Shown one piece after another: positions 1 through 8,734 of a DNA stretch of 64,000 nucleotides. Each line of letters starts with the position of its first letter. Position 1 is the first letter of the stretch. Origin of the DNA: Burkholderiales bacterium (lineage in GTDB: Bacteria; Pseudomonadota; Gammaproteobacteria; Burkholderiales; Nitrosomonadaceae); assembly GCA_024235755.1 (NCBI GenBank), contig JACKLV010000006.1, positions 90,290 to 154,289 of the forward strand, read 5' to 3'. The position numbers and the translations under genes were made by a program. Under the pieces are notes generated by a model. That model worked only from the letters and a program-made list of their open reading frames with translations, searched no databases and was not told the origin of the DNA.

Positions 1-42
1 TTGCTATTTGTATTGACGTGAAACGATTTTTAAACACTTTTC

Positions 43-2874
43 ATGACTGATTATAAAAAAACGCTTAATCTGCTCGACACACCTTTTCCCATGCGCGGCA
101 ATCTGGCTAAACGGGAACCTGTAATGCTTGAATCCTGGCAGCAAAAAAAGCTGTATCAAAAAATCCGCACCGCAAGCAAGGGACGGCCCAAATTTACATT
201 GCACGACGGACCGCCATATGCAAACGGCGACATCCATATCGGACATGCTGTCAATAAAATTCTCAAAGACATTATCATAAAAAGCAAAACGCTGTCAGGC
301 TTTGACGCGCCCTATATTCCCGGATGGGATTGCCACGGTTTGCCGATTGAACATCAGATAGAAAAAAAACATGGCAAACAGCTGCCTGCCGACAAGGTAC
401 GCGAGCTCTGCCGTGCATTTGCAACGGAACAGGTCGCACGCCAGAAGGCCGACTTTATTCGACTAGGCGTATTAGGCGACTGGAATCAAGCCTATCTCAC
501 CATGGATTTCCAAACAGAAGCGGATATTATCCGCGCACTGGGAAAAATTTATCAGAATGGCTATCTGTATCAGGGACAAAAACCGGTTAACTGGTGTATT
601 GATTGCGGTTCTGCCTTGGCCGAAGCGGAAGTCGAATACGAAGATAAAACCTCTCCGGCAATAGACGTTGGTTTCGACGTCATTCAAACAGATTCGGTTA
701 ATGCAGAAACGCAGTTGCATAAAGCTTTCAACCTTGGCACCAGCACCCTGCCTGACAACAAAATTATGGCAGTCATTTGGACAACCACGCCCTGGACACT
801 GCCTGCCAATCAGGCAGTCTGCGTACACCCTGACTTCGACTATGAACTGATTCAAACAGAACAGGGCTTGCTCGTGCTCGCCAGCGAACTGAAACAAGCC
901 TGCCTGGATCGCTATAACCTGGAAGGGAAAACCCTGGGACAATGCAAGGGACAGATGCTTGAACATCTGCCTTTGCAGCACCCTTTTGAAAGCCGCAGCG
1001 TCAAAATCATTTGCGGCAGGCACGTAACGCTTGAAGCCGGCACCGGGCTGGTGCATACCGCGCCCGCACATGGTTTGGATGACTATTTTGTTGGTCAGCA
1101 GTACGGCTTGCCTAACGAGAGTCCGGTCGACGGCGATGGCAAATTTATTGCGGACAAACCGCTGGTTGGCGGCTTATTCGTTTGGAAAGCGAACGACGTT
1201 GTCATTGACACGCTCCAGTCCAACCACCACCTGCTCTGTTTGAAAAAAATCGAACACAGCTACCCGCATTGTTGGCGGCATAAAACACCGATTATTTTCC
1301 GTTCAACACCGCAGTGGTTTATCGGCATGAATCAACAGCGAAACCCCGATACAGACGCTGACGCTGTCGACTTGAAAGCAACATTACGCGATCTTGCCAT
1401 GCAAGCGGTTGACAATACCCGTTTTTATCCGGCCTGGGGAAGAGCTCGGCTGGAAGCCATGATCAAGAACCGTCCGGACTGGTGCGTTTCCCGGCAGCGT
1501 AACTGGGGCGTGCCGATGGCTTTATTTGTGCATCGAACAACCCAAAAACCACACCCGCGCACCCTTGAATTGTTTGAACAGGTCGCTCAAAAAGTCGAAA
1601 AGCAAGGCATAGAAGCTTGGTTCGCTCTTGATGAAACCGAGCTACTCGGCGAGGATGTACGTGACTACACAAAATTAGCCGATACACTCGATGTCTGGTT
1701 TGATTCGGGCACAACGCATGACACTGTCGTCAAACCCAATCCACAGCTCGACCACCCGGCCGATTTATACCTGGAAGGATCAGACCAGCATCGCGGTTGG
1801 TTTCAGTCCTCGCTGCTGACCGGCTGTGCCATTGACAGTCACGCGCCCTACAAGGCGCTGTTGACACATGGGTTTGTCGTTGACGGCAGCGGCCATAAGA
1901 TGAGCAAGTCCAAAGGCAATGTCATTGCGCCGCAAAAGGTTATGGATACCTATGGCGCCGATATTCTCCGCCTGTGGGTTGCATCCACCGATTATTCTGG
2001 CGAGCTATCGATTTCCGAAGAAATTCTCAAGCGTGTCGTCGAAAGTTACCGTCGTATCCGTAATACCCTGCGCTTTCTGCTGGCCAATCTGGCGGACTTC
2101 GATCCACGAAAGGATATGCTGGCAATTGAAGACTGGCTGGAGATCGACCGTTATATGCTCGCCTACAGCAACGCGTTCCAGAACGAACTTTTACTGATTT
2201 ATGATCGCTATGAGTTTCATCAGGTCGTGCACAAACTGCATAATTTCTGCTCTGAAGACTTGGGTGGGTTTTATCTGGACATCCTCAAAGACAGGTTATA
2301 CACCGCAGCAGCCAACAGCCAGCCGCGCCGCGCCGCGCAATCTGCGCTGTATCATGTTGCGCACAGCCTTGTGCGTCTGTTTGCACCCATCCTTAGCTTT
2401 ACCGCGGAAGAAGCCTGGGAGCATTTGACTGGTCAACCCGAAGACAGCGTATTACTGCATACCTGGCATTGTTTTCCCGAGCAGCCTGACGCGCAGCTGT
2501 TGTGCGACCGCTGGAGCAGAATTCGCACATTGCGCGCGCAAGTGCTGAAAAAACTCGAAGATGCCAGAGCCGAAGGCAAGATCGGGTCATCTTTGGCTGC
2601 AACAGTGAACATCCGCGTAAGTGGAAATGATTTGACGCTGCTGCAATCTCTCGGAAACGATTTAAGGTTTGTTCTGATCACTTCCGAATCCAGCCTGGAA
2701 ACGGCTGATAGCTCCCAGGCAATGGAAGTCACGGTAACACCGAGCAGCCATCCAAAATGCGAACGTTGCTGGCATTATCGCAGCGATGTCGGTCAGACAG
2801 CGGAATATCCCACATTATGCGGGCGTTGTGTATCCAATTTCGATGGAACAGGAGAATACAGGCGACACGCATGA
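43..2874 (+). CDS. ileS: Isoleucyl-tRNA synthetase
   Basis: Charges tRNA-Ile with isoleucine in the cytoplasm. The 943-residue protein has the class I signature HIGH at residues 65-68 and KMSKS at 619-623, with the editing (CP1) insertion between them, shown by the TTPWTLPAN segment near residue 248. The C-terminus carries the bacterial zinc site: cysteines 906, 909, 926 and 929 (CERC and CGRC). Length matches the usual 930-945 of proteobacterial IleRS. It is followed by lspA, the classic ileS-lspA order, here with an unusually long 154-base gap. No truncation is visible. Identification is very secure. Confidence 0.98.
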   Translation: MTDYKKTLNLLDTPFPMRGNLAKREPVMLESWQQKKLYQKIRTASKGRPKFTLHDGPPYANGDIHIGHAVNKILKDIIIKSKTLSGFDAPYIPGWDCHGLPIEHQIEKKHGKQLPADKVRELCRAFATEQVARQKADFIRLGVLGDWNQAYLTMDFQTEADIIRALGKIYQNGYLYQGQKPVNWCIDCGSALAEAEVEYEDKTSPAIDVGFDVIQTDSVNAETQLHKAFNLGTSTLPDNKIMAVIWTTTPWTLPANQAVCVHPDFDYELIQTEQGLLVLASELKQACLDRYNLEGKTLGQCKGQMLEHLPLQHPFESRSVKIICGRHVTLEAGTGLVHTAPAHGLDDYFVGQQYGLPNESPVDGDGKFIADKPLVGGLFVWKANDVVIDTLQSNHHLLCLKKIEHSYPHCWRHKTPIIFRSTPQWFIGMNQQRNPDTDADAVDLKATLRDLAMQAVDNTRFYPAWGRARLEAMIKNRPDWCVSRQRNWGVPMALFVHRTTQKPHPRTLELFEQVAQKVEKQGIEAWFALDETELLGEDVRDYTKLADTLDVWFDSGTTHDTVVKPNPQLDHPADLYLEGSDQHRGWFQSSLLTGCAIDSHAPYKALLTHGFVVDGSGHKMSKSKGNVIAPQKVMDTYGADILRLWVASTDYSGELSISEEILKRVVESYRRIRNTLRFLLANLADFDPRKDMLAIEDWLEIDRYMLAYSNAFQNELLLIYDRYEFHQVVHKLHNFCSEDLGGFYLDILKDRLYTAAANSQPRRAAQSALYHVAHSLVRLFAPILSFTAEEAWEHLTGQPEDSVLLHTWHCFPEQPDAQLLCDRWSRIRTLRAQVLKKLEDARAEGKIGSSLAATVNIRVSGNDLTLLQSLGNDLRFVLITSESSLETADSSQAMEVTVTPSSHPKCERCWHYRSDVGQTAEYPTLCGRCVSNFDGTGEYRRHA

Positions 2875-3028
2875 TTAAGGAATGCTCAATTGCAAAAGAT
2901 ACAGCGCAGCCACGAATGTTGACAAGCTTACCTACAGGACACCACGGTAACGCTGTACCTGACAATATCACACAGATAAAGTACTAGCATAAAAGGCTGA
3001 AACAAGTCGCAAATATACATACACGGAC

Positions 3029-3553
3029 ATGAAACTACATTACTCACTTAGCATTGCTCTGATCGTATTAACACTGGATCTGACAACCAAGTACTGGGTG
3101 GAATCGGCTCTGGTCTACGGACAACAGATTCCCATAACAAGTTTTTTCAGTCTGGTACTCACCTACAATACCGGCGCAGCATTCAGTATTCTAAGCGAAG
3201 CATCCGGCTGGCAGCGCTGGTTTTTAAGCACGATCGCCGCAGGCGCGTCCATTGTCATTATTTATCTCCTGAATAAATACAAGAACGAGCAATTATTTTG
3301 TCTATCGCTCAGCCTGATACTTGGCGGCGCTATCGGTAATTTATGGGATCGCATCACGCTTGGGCATGTCGTCGATTTTCTGGATTTCTACATCGGCGAT
3401 TATCACTGGCCGGCATTCAACATTGCGGATTCGGCGATTTTCGTCGGTGCCATATTGCTGATTATTGACAGTTTTTATAATAAAGAAAACGCGCAGAACG
3501 CTCAGGAAGACGCCAATAAAACCAGCGGAAAAGAAAAAGCTGGGAAACTTTAA
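3029..3553 (+). CDS. lspA: Lipoprotein signal peptidase (signal peptidase II)
   Basis: Cleaves prolipoprotein signal peptides in the inner membrane after diacylglyceryl modification. The protein (174 aa) has four predicted membrane helices and the aspartyl protease motifs: NTGAAFS near residue 48, GGAIGNLWDR near residue 105 and FNIADS near residue 130, the latter two carrying the catalytic aspartates. The hydrophilic tail after residue 155, rich in Lys, Glu and Asn, is longer than in E. coli LspA. It sits downstream of ileS as in most proteobacteria. Substrates encoded nearby include the two small lipoproteins and the 5'-nucleotidase lipoprotein. Confidence 0.96.
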   Translation: MKLHYSLSIALIVLTLDLTTKYWVESALVYGQQIPITSFFSLVLTYNTGAAFSILSEASGWQRWFLSTIAAGASIVIIYLLNKYKNEQLFCLSLSLILGGAIGNLWDRITLGHVVDFLDFYIGDYHWPAFNIADSAIFVGAILLIIDSFYNKENAQNAQEDANKTSGKEKAGKL

Positions 3554-3571
3554 CGGTCACTTACCGTTTTT
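3552..3571 (+). terminator. Short intrinsic terminator overlapping the lspA stop codon
   Basis: AACGGT (3552-3557) and ACCGTT (3563-3568) form a 6-bp stem with a 5-base loop followed by a run of T to 3571. It would end the ileS-lspA transcript, and it covers the 3' end of the convergent small lipoprotein gene. The stem is short, so support is moderate. Confidence 0.4.
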
Positions 3572-3742
3572 CTCGGTTCTCTTTTCTTCTTTAGTAATTG
3601 GGCTTTGCACCGTATAGCCTTTTTCCTTCATTTTATAGCCGCCGTACGCGCCCGCACCAGCCGCTGCAGCCATCCAGCAGCCCGACAATAGTGGCCAGAG
3701 CAAAATTAATGCCACTATATTTCGAAATTGTTTTCGTCTCAC
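3557..3742 (-). CDS. Small glycine-zipper-like lipoprotein, unknown function
   Basis: A 61-residue protein with a basic N-terminus, a hydrophobic stretch and a lipobox LSGC giving Cys22 as the lipidated residue. The mature part begins with an Ala/Gly-rich run (AAAAGAGAYGG) like short glycine-zipper outer-membrane proteins, and ends in a charged Lys/Glu-rich tail. The start is GTG at 3742, chosen because AGGAG (complement of 3749-3753) lies six bases upstream. It is convergent with lspA, whose product would process it. Function cannot be told from sequence; a lipid-anchored envelope protein is inferred. Confidence 0.65.
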   Translation of the reverse strand: MRRKQFRNIVALILLWPLLSGCWMAAAAGAGAYGGYKMKEKGYTVQSPITKEEKRTEKNGK

Positions 3743-3865
3743 AGTCCACTCCTGTTATTCATGCAAAAACACTTAACATTTTCAATGCCATCCGACTAGC
3801 GCTTTATAGCAAGCATCGGCATTATCCAGCCCGACCAATTTCACTATTGCAGAACTCAGTTCAAC

Positions 3866-4261
3866 TTACTGATTGCAAATCGTTGCAGCAATCTGTTTAA
3901 AAAAAGAAGTCTCAGGGTATTCAAACCATTCTTTTAATTCATCATGATGCGCGCCGATGGTGCTGCCTTTCGCCATAACGCCCGGATAAAGCAGCATGGT
4001 ATAAGAGCGCGCCCGGTCAGTCCCACAATCAAATTCGTAAAAAGTCTTTAATGATTGATAACCGCCCTTTTGTTTTTCATTATAGCTGGACAGAATCCAC
4101 ACTTTTTTGTACCGATCGCCGCTTTGCCGTACTGTAGTCGGATCAAAATAATGCTTTGCATTTTTATTGGAATCTGAATGAACAAGTTTCCATTCCGCAA
4201 ATACCGATGCACAAAAACCAAACAAACTGATCAGTGAAACTGTAAAGAGAATGCTTTTCAT
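3866..4261 (-). CDS. Surface-adhesin E-like secreted protein
   Basis: Starting at the ATG at 4261 gives a 131-residue protein with a good signal peptide (MKSILFTVSLISLFGFCASVFA), so it is likely periplasmic or surface exposed. The rest (W-K-L-V, a YFDPTTVR segment, KVWILSSYN, and a FDCGTDRAR segment with one of two cysteines) resembles the small 'surface-adhesin protein E' domain (PF16747) common in betaproteobacteria. An upstream start at 4285 would put eight polar residues ahead of the signal peptide and is less likely. The family name does not establish adhesion; the role is unknown. Confidence 0.65.
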   Translation of the reverse strand: MKSILFTVSLISLFGFCASVFAEWKLVHSDSNKNAKHYFDPTTVRQSGDRYKKVWILSSYNEKQKGGYQSLKTFYEFDCGTDRARSYTMLLYPGVMAKGSTIGAHHDELKEWFEYPETSFFKQIAATICNQ

Positions 4262-4516
4262 TGTTGGCAGGTTATTATCAAACACGAAAATATAAACCTG
4301 ACTATTCTAGGGTAAAAAAACAAATCAGTGAATAAAGTACTGGCAAAAACCTGTTGATTGTACACTTTCCTTGCCAGCACACCCAGTTAGACGAATGAAA
4401 TTCGTTTACAATAATGAAACATCGAGCGCAAGCCAGTTAAACTCCGCATCTAAACAATAACACCAAAACCTCGGTGAACACTTAATTCTATGATTATTGA
4501 TTAACAGGCGCTTATT

Positions 4517-4954
4517 TTGAGAATTTTCCCTGCATTTATCGAACTTCAAACCGAACAAGGCATTTCCCTATACGACTTGATGCCGGAACTGCGAAAATCG
4601 GTCGTACAATCCGGGATTCAGAACGGCTTCGTCACTGTTACCTCGCAACACACCACCACGGCCATTGCCATCAATGAAAACGAAGCACGTCTGATTGCAG
4701 ATATAAAAAGCTTTCTGACACGCCTCATTCCACCGGATGACCGCTACCTGCATAACGATATCGCGTTGCGCGACTGCCCGCCAGACGAGCCTGAAAACGC
4801 GCATTCGCACCTTGCCGCGATGCTGCTGGGCAGCTCCGAAGTGATTACGTTGGCCAGTGGAGAACTGGTACTTGGACAATATCAATCGGTGATGCTGTAC
4901 GAACTCGATGGCCCACGCAAACGTAAAGTCAGCGTTCAAATTTATGGTGAATAG
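4517..4954 (+). CDS. yjbQ: YjbQ/UPF0047 family protein
   Basis: A 145-residue cytoplasmic protein of the YjbQ family. Family hallmarks are visible: the TSQHTTTAIAINENE segment near residue 44 and the AHSHLAAMLLGSS segment near residue 95, with conserved histidines, then LGQYQSVMLYELDGPRKR near the end. Family members have been reported to have thiamine-phosphate-synthase-like side activity, but the physiological role is unclear. The start is TTG at 4517, because the ordered family N-terminus (RIFPAFIELQT) begins there and no ATG fits. It is followed 29 bases later by the aldolase gene, suggesting co-transcription. Confidence 0.88.
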   Translation: MRIFPAFIELQTEQGISLYDLMPELRKSVVQSGIQNGFVTVTSQHTTTAIAINENEARLIADIKSFLTRLIPPDDRYLHNDIALRDCPPDEPENAHSHLAAMLLGSSEVITLASGELVLGQYQSVMLYELDGPRKRKVSVQIYGE

Positions 4955-4983
4955 CCGCACCGTGTTTTATCAGAAGATTCGTA

Positions 4984-5667
4984 ATGTTTGAGTTATATCT
5001 CGATACCGCCGATATCGACCAGATCGCCCGTCTCGGCACCTGTCTGCCCGTACGTGGCATCACCACCAATCCCTCGATTTTGGCAAAAGCAAACACCGGC
5101 TTAAATGAATTATTACCAAAAGTGGCCAGGACACTGGGTGAGAAAGCACGAATTCACGTACAGATCGTCAGCGAGCACCCGGAAGCCATGCTCGATGAAG
5201 CAGTGATTCTGCGCAAACTGCCTTACGACATTATCGTCAAAGTCCCTGCAACCGAAACAGGTCTGACTGCAATTCAGATGATGAAAGCGCAGCAAATTCC
5301 GGTGCTGGCCACGGCTATTTACAGCGTGCAGCAGGGGTTTCTGGCCGCACTATGCGGCGCCGATTATCTGGCGCCCTACGTCAACCGAATCGACACCATC
5401 GAAACAAACGGTAGCGGTGGCATCGGCGTCGTAGCCGATCTGCAAGCGCTGATCGATCGACACCAACTGCCCTGTAGATTACTGCCAGCCAGTTTCAAAA
5501 ACACGCAACAGGTCTTAGGCGTGCTGAAAACCGGCGCGTCCGCCATCACCGTTCCACCCGAGATAGCCATCGAAATGTTGACGCATCCTGCAGTAAAACC
5601 CGCAGTAGACCGCTTCAATCAGGATTGGCGGGCTGTTTTTGGTCAAACATTACCGTTTGAGAGTTAA
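4984..5667 (+). CDS. fsa: Fructose-6-phosphate aldolase / transaldolase-like protein
   Basis: A 227-residue class I aldolase of the FSA/TalC subfamily, which cleaves fructose 6-phosphate to dihydroxyacetone and glyceraldehyde 3-phosphate. The Schiff-base lysine is Lys86 in IVKVPAT, and the family segments GITTNPS (residues 25-31), APYVNRID and the C-terminal FEQDW-like motif (FNQDW) are all present. The length fits the short FSA type (about 220 residues) and not the 310-residue TalB type. True transaldolase activity also occurs in this subfamily, so substrate choice is uncertain. Likely in one transcript with yjbQ. Confidence 0.88.
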   Translation: MFELYLDTADIDQIARLGTCLPVRGITTNPSILAKANTGLNELLPKVARTLGEKARIHVQIVSEHPEAMLDEAVILRKLPYDIIVKVPATETGLTAIQMMKAQQIPVLATAIYSVQQGFLAALCGADYLAPYVNRIDTIETNGSGGIGVVADLQALIDRHQLPCRLLPASFKNTQQVLGVLKTGASAITVPPEIAIEMLTHPAVKPAVDRFNQDWRAVFGQTLPFES

Positions 5668-5899
5668 TTAGGGTCATTTTTGACTCACTGTCAGAACTAT
5701 CGCCGAGATTTATAAAGCGCGCCGGCAAGTGAAGCACTTCTTTAAATGAATCAAAAAAAACCATAAAATACATGGTGTTGTTACGAGTAACCCACTTGAT
5801 AATCGTTTCAAATACGAAAACCAGCCAGTCTTGTTTCGAACAAAAAATAGCGGAACATCAGTGTATAATGCCAGAACATCGAAGAACAGAAAAAACCGC

Positions 5900-6112
5900 A
5901 TGCATCCAGTTTCGATTATTGTCATAAGCGTACTTCTCATAGCTTTGACTGGCTGCGTCAGCAAAGATCAGTTTTATCGTGGTATGTATGAAGGGCTTAA
6001 AACAAGGGAAACCAATGTACATCCACAGATCGATCAGCATCCAGTGCCGCAAGCAGTGATGCCTTACGAGGAATATGAAGCCGAACGGCAAAAGCTTCAG
6101 GATAACAAATAA
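5900..6112 (+). CDS. Small putative lipoprotein, unknown function
   Basis: A 70-residue protein starting at the ATG at 5900, which begins the signal peptide. Lipobox LTGC gives Cys19 as the lipidated residue. The mature part is hydrophilic, with one YRGMYEGLKTRE segment and a charged end (YEEYEAERQKLQDNK). I do not recognise a family. It stands alone between the aldolase gene and a convergent ABC exporter gene. An upstream in-frame ATG at 5831 would add 23 polar residues ahead of the signal and is rejected. Confidence 0.6.
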   Translation: MHPVSIIVISVLLIALTGCVSKDQFYRGMYEGLKTRETNVHPQIDQHPVPQAVMPYEEYEAERQKLQDNK

Positions 6113-6164
6113 ATCAAAACCGATTATCCAGAATGTCTGTGTTTATCGACTGCGCCGCTTGGTC

Positions 6165-7868
6165 TCAACTAACCGCAGCACCTTGTGACAGTGTTTTTGC
6201 TTCTCCATGCGATAAAATAAATACCCTGTCCGCTGCATTAATTACCGCAGGCTGATGAGAAACCGCAATGATGGTCAACTGCCGGGACAAGTGCTGCAAT
6301 GTTTCACAAATGGTTTTCTCGCTTTCTGGATCCAAAGCGCTGGTCGGCTCATCCATAATCAGAAATACCGGATCATGCGCCAGTGCTCGCGCAATCGCAA
6401 TACGTTGGCGCTGTCCGCCTGACAGTAGTCCGCCACGCTCACCGACAACTGTCTGCATGCCATCCGGTAACGCACTGACAAAATCCCATGCACCCGCCTG
6501 GCGCAACGCGCGCTCCGCATCTTCAGCCGTCAACGTGGGTTCACCGACCAGAATATTGTTCATAATGGTATCATGCAGCAAAATCGTGTCCTGCGACACA
6601 TAACCGATCATATGCCGCCATTTTCGCAGATCGATATCATGCAGCGATTTACCGTCGATCAGCACATTGCCGCTGTTCGGTTCCGCCAGTCCACACAGCA
6701 AATCGATCAAAGTGCTTTTACCTACACCTGAAGGACCGGTTACGGCGGTAAAAGTCCGAATCGGAATTTCAAGAGTCAAGTCATTGAAAATCGTTTTTTC
6801 TCCATAACTGAACTGCACGTTTTGCAGCACAATCTCCCGATTCAGGCTCGGCTCGTCTGTTCCCGAATTGCGTTCAGCTGCCGCAGCAGCATCTTCAGCA
6901 GCTTGGCGCAACGCCCAGTAGGCACTTTCCTGCACGGCAAGCTGCTGATATTTGCGCTGTGTCTTGTTAAGCAACCCTAGTATACGCGTCAACAAAAAAA
7001 CCATTACCATGACCTCGGGCAGCGACAGCTCCCAAACAACCAGCGCCAAATATAAACCGGCCGCGGTAATGGCCGCAAGTATTGGTTCCTGCAATGCCAT
7101 CAGTGCCGCACGGCTCATGACTTCTCGCCGCGTAGCTTTTTCCAGCTGTTTGGTCTGATCGTGCAGAATCGCGTCTGCGACGTTGTCTCGCGCCATGGCT
7201 TTGAGCGATTTAACCGAATTCAATACATCCGACAGATAGGCCAGCAGATGACGTAGCAACTGCGTCTGACTCGCGCCCGCACGTCGGGTTGCACGCACCA
7301 GTCGGTGCAGTACGACCAATAAAAACAAGCCGATGAGCAATGATGCCAATGTCGCTTCCCACGAAATAAACATTGCCACCACGGCATAAACAAGCACCTG
7401 AATGGCCAGCGCAAGTACGATCACACTGTGTTCGAATCCATTGGCTGCGCGATACGCTTCCGTTGCCACCGAATTGGCAAGTGAGCCGACAGGCTGACGC
7501 AGATAATATTGCCAGCGGCTGGCAAGCAGCGCCTCGATCAGATTCAGCCGCAGCGCCGTCGCCACATGCGCAACCGTATAGCCCACTTGTCGATTTGCCA
7601 GCAATAATATCAACCCTTTTGTCAACATCCCACCGACGATAATTATTAAAATTATATCCAGCGTCGGTTCAAAACCGATCTTTTGAAGAAAATCCACCAT
7701 GAACTTGCCGATACCTGATTCGCCGGACGATTCGCCGACTGCGATGGATAACAGCGGCAACAACGCTGTCAGACTGAGTCCTTCCGCCACACCGGCGATA
7801 AGCAGTGCAAACAGCACGAAAGCGCTGCGCCGCGGAAAAACCATGATATATGTGATAAGCGTTCGCAT
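6165..7868 (-). CDS. ABC exporter (fused permease and ATPase)
   Basis: A 567-residue half-transporter. The N-terminal 300 residues hold five to six membrane helices of the ABC type 1 exporter fold. The C-terminal nucleotide-binding domain has Walker A GPSGVGKST near residue 376, signature LSGGQRQR near 480, Walker B LIMDEPTSALD near 504 and the H-loop VSHQ near 536. Domain order and length resemble MsbA-type lipid or peptide exporters, but the membrane part is not close to MsbA itself, so the substrate is unknown. It is divergent from nothing nearby and lies 165 bases downstream of lolD in the same direction. Confidence 0.88.
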   Translation of the reverse strand: MRTLITYIMVFPRRSAFVLFALLIAGVAEGLSLTALLPLLSIAVGESSGESGIGKFMVDFLQKIGFEPTLDIILIIIVGGMLTKGLILLLANRQVGYTVAHVATALRLNLIEALLASRWQYYLRQPVGSLANSVATEAYRAANGFEHSVIVLALAIQVLVYAVVAMFISWEATLASLLIGLFLLVVLHRLVRATRRAGASQTQLLRHLLAYLSDVLNSVKSLKAMARDNVADAILHDQTKQLEKATRREVMSRAALMALQEPILAAITAAGLYLALVVWELSLPEVMVMVFLLTRILGLLNKTQRKYQQLAVQESAYWALRQAAEDAAAAAERNSGTDEPSLNREIVLQNVQFSYGEKTIFNDLTLEIPIRTFTAVTGPSGVGKSTLIDLLCGLAEPNSGNVLIDGKSLHDIDLRKWRHMIGYVSQDTILLHDTIMNNILVGEPTLTAEDAERALRQAGAWDFVSALPDGMQTVVGERGGLLSGGQRQRIAIARALAHDPVFLIMDEPTSALDPESEKTICETLQHLSRQLTIIAVSHQPAVINAADRVFILSHGEAKTLSQGAAVS

Positions 7869-8032
7869 GGGTTTATTTGAGAACGGTTTGTTTTCGAATG
7901 ATACGGATTGAACGATTACAAAATTACCAATCTTACCTGAAAGCGTTAGCTATTGCCTACAACCGGACCACGCCGCTCCAATGAAATCAGGTGTGTCGCA
8001 AAAATGCGAACCTTGCGGATACTTAATACAAG

Positions 8033-8734
8033 TTATGTTACGTCCTGCAGTACGCCGTCAATCAACTGTTTAATCCGTTTGGCGCGCGCAGCCAGTTGTT
8101 GATCGTGAGTTACGATAATGAGACTGGCATTGATCTTCTCATTCAACTCAAGCATCAAATCAAAGACAGCTTCGGCGGTATGACGATCAAGATTGCCGGT
8201 CGGCTCGTCCGCCAGGATACAGGCTGGTTCAGTGACCAGCGCGCGGGCAACCGCAGCGCGCTGACGTTCACCGCCGGACAATTCGCCCGGTGTATGCGTC
8301 AGACGGTGACCCAGACCGACCTGCTGCAACACCGCAGTTGCGCGGTCTTGCGCTTCGCTAACTGCCATTCGCCGAATCAAAAGCGGCATGGCGACATTTT
8401 CCAGCGCGGTGAACTCTGGCAGCAAATGATGAAACTGATAAATAAATCCCAATGAACCGTTACGCAGCCTACACCGAGTCATCTCATCCATCGCAGCGAT
8501 ATTTTTTCCCAGAATATGGATTTCACCGCTGCTCGGTTTGTCCAGGCCGCCCAGCAAATGCAGCAGCGTACTTTTGCCGGAACCTGAAGCACCAACAATG
8601 GCCAGCATTTCGCCACTCAAAACATCCAGATTCACGCCTTTCAAGACTGACACTTCGAGTTCGCCCTGATCGAACTGTTTAAACAGGTTTCGGCAAGTGA
8701 TTACAGCACTGCGCTCAGCAACAGCATCATTCAT
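8033..8734 (-). CDS. lolD: Lipoprotein-releasing ABC transporter ATPase LolD
   Basis: ATPase subunit of the LolCDE complex, which extracts outer-membrane lipoproteins from the inner membrane. The 233 residues contain Walker A GASGSGKST near residue 49, the LolD-type Q-loop region (GFIYQFHHLLPEFTALENV), the ABC signature ELSGGERQR and Walker B CILADEPTGNLD, followed by the VTHD switch histidine. The start overlaps the end of the permease gene by 8 bases, showing translational coupling. Nearby lipoprotein genes and lspA are fitting company. Confidence 0.95.
   Translation of the reverse strand: MNDAVAERSAVITCRNLFKQFDQGELEVSVLKGVNLDVLSGEMLAIVGASGSGKSTLLHLLGGLDKPSSGEIHILGKNIAAMDEMTRCRLRNGSLGFIYQFHHLLPEFTALENVAMPLLIRRMAVSEAQDRATAVLQQVGLGHRLTHTPGELSGGERQRAAVARALVTEPACILADEPTGNLDRHTAEAVFDLMLELNEKINASLIIVTHDQQLAARAKRIKQLIDGVLQDVT

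Noticed and set aside
472..1071. 199-codon frame antisense to ileS
   Set aside because: No family motif; the ileS frame is certain.
2920..2985. Promoter for lspA
   Set aside because: TTGACA is present but no -10 box at a proper distance; CTGACA with TACTAG matches poorly.
2757..2987. 76-codon frame between ileS and lspA
   Set aside because: Overlaps the conserved zinc site of ileS in another frame and has no recognisable features.
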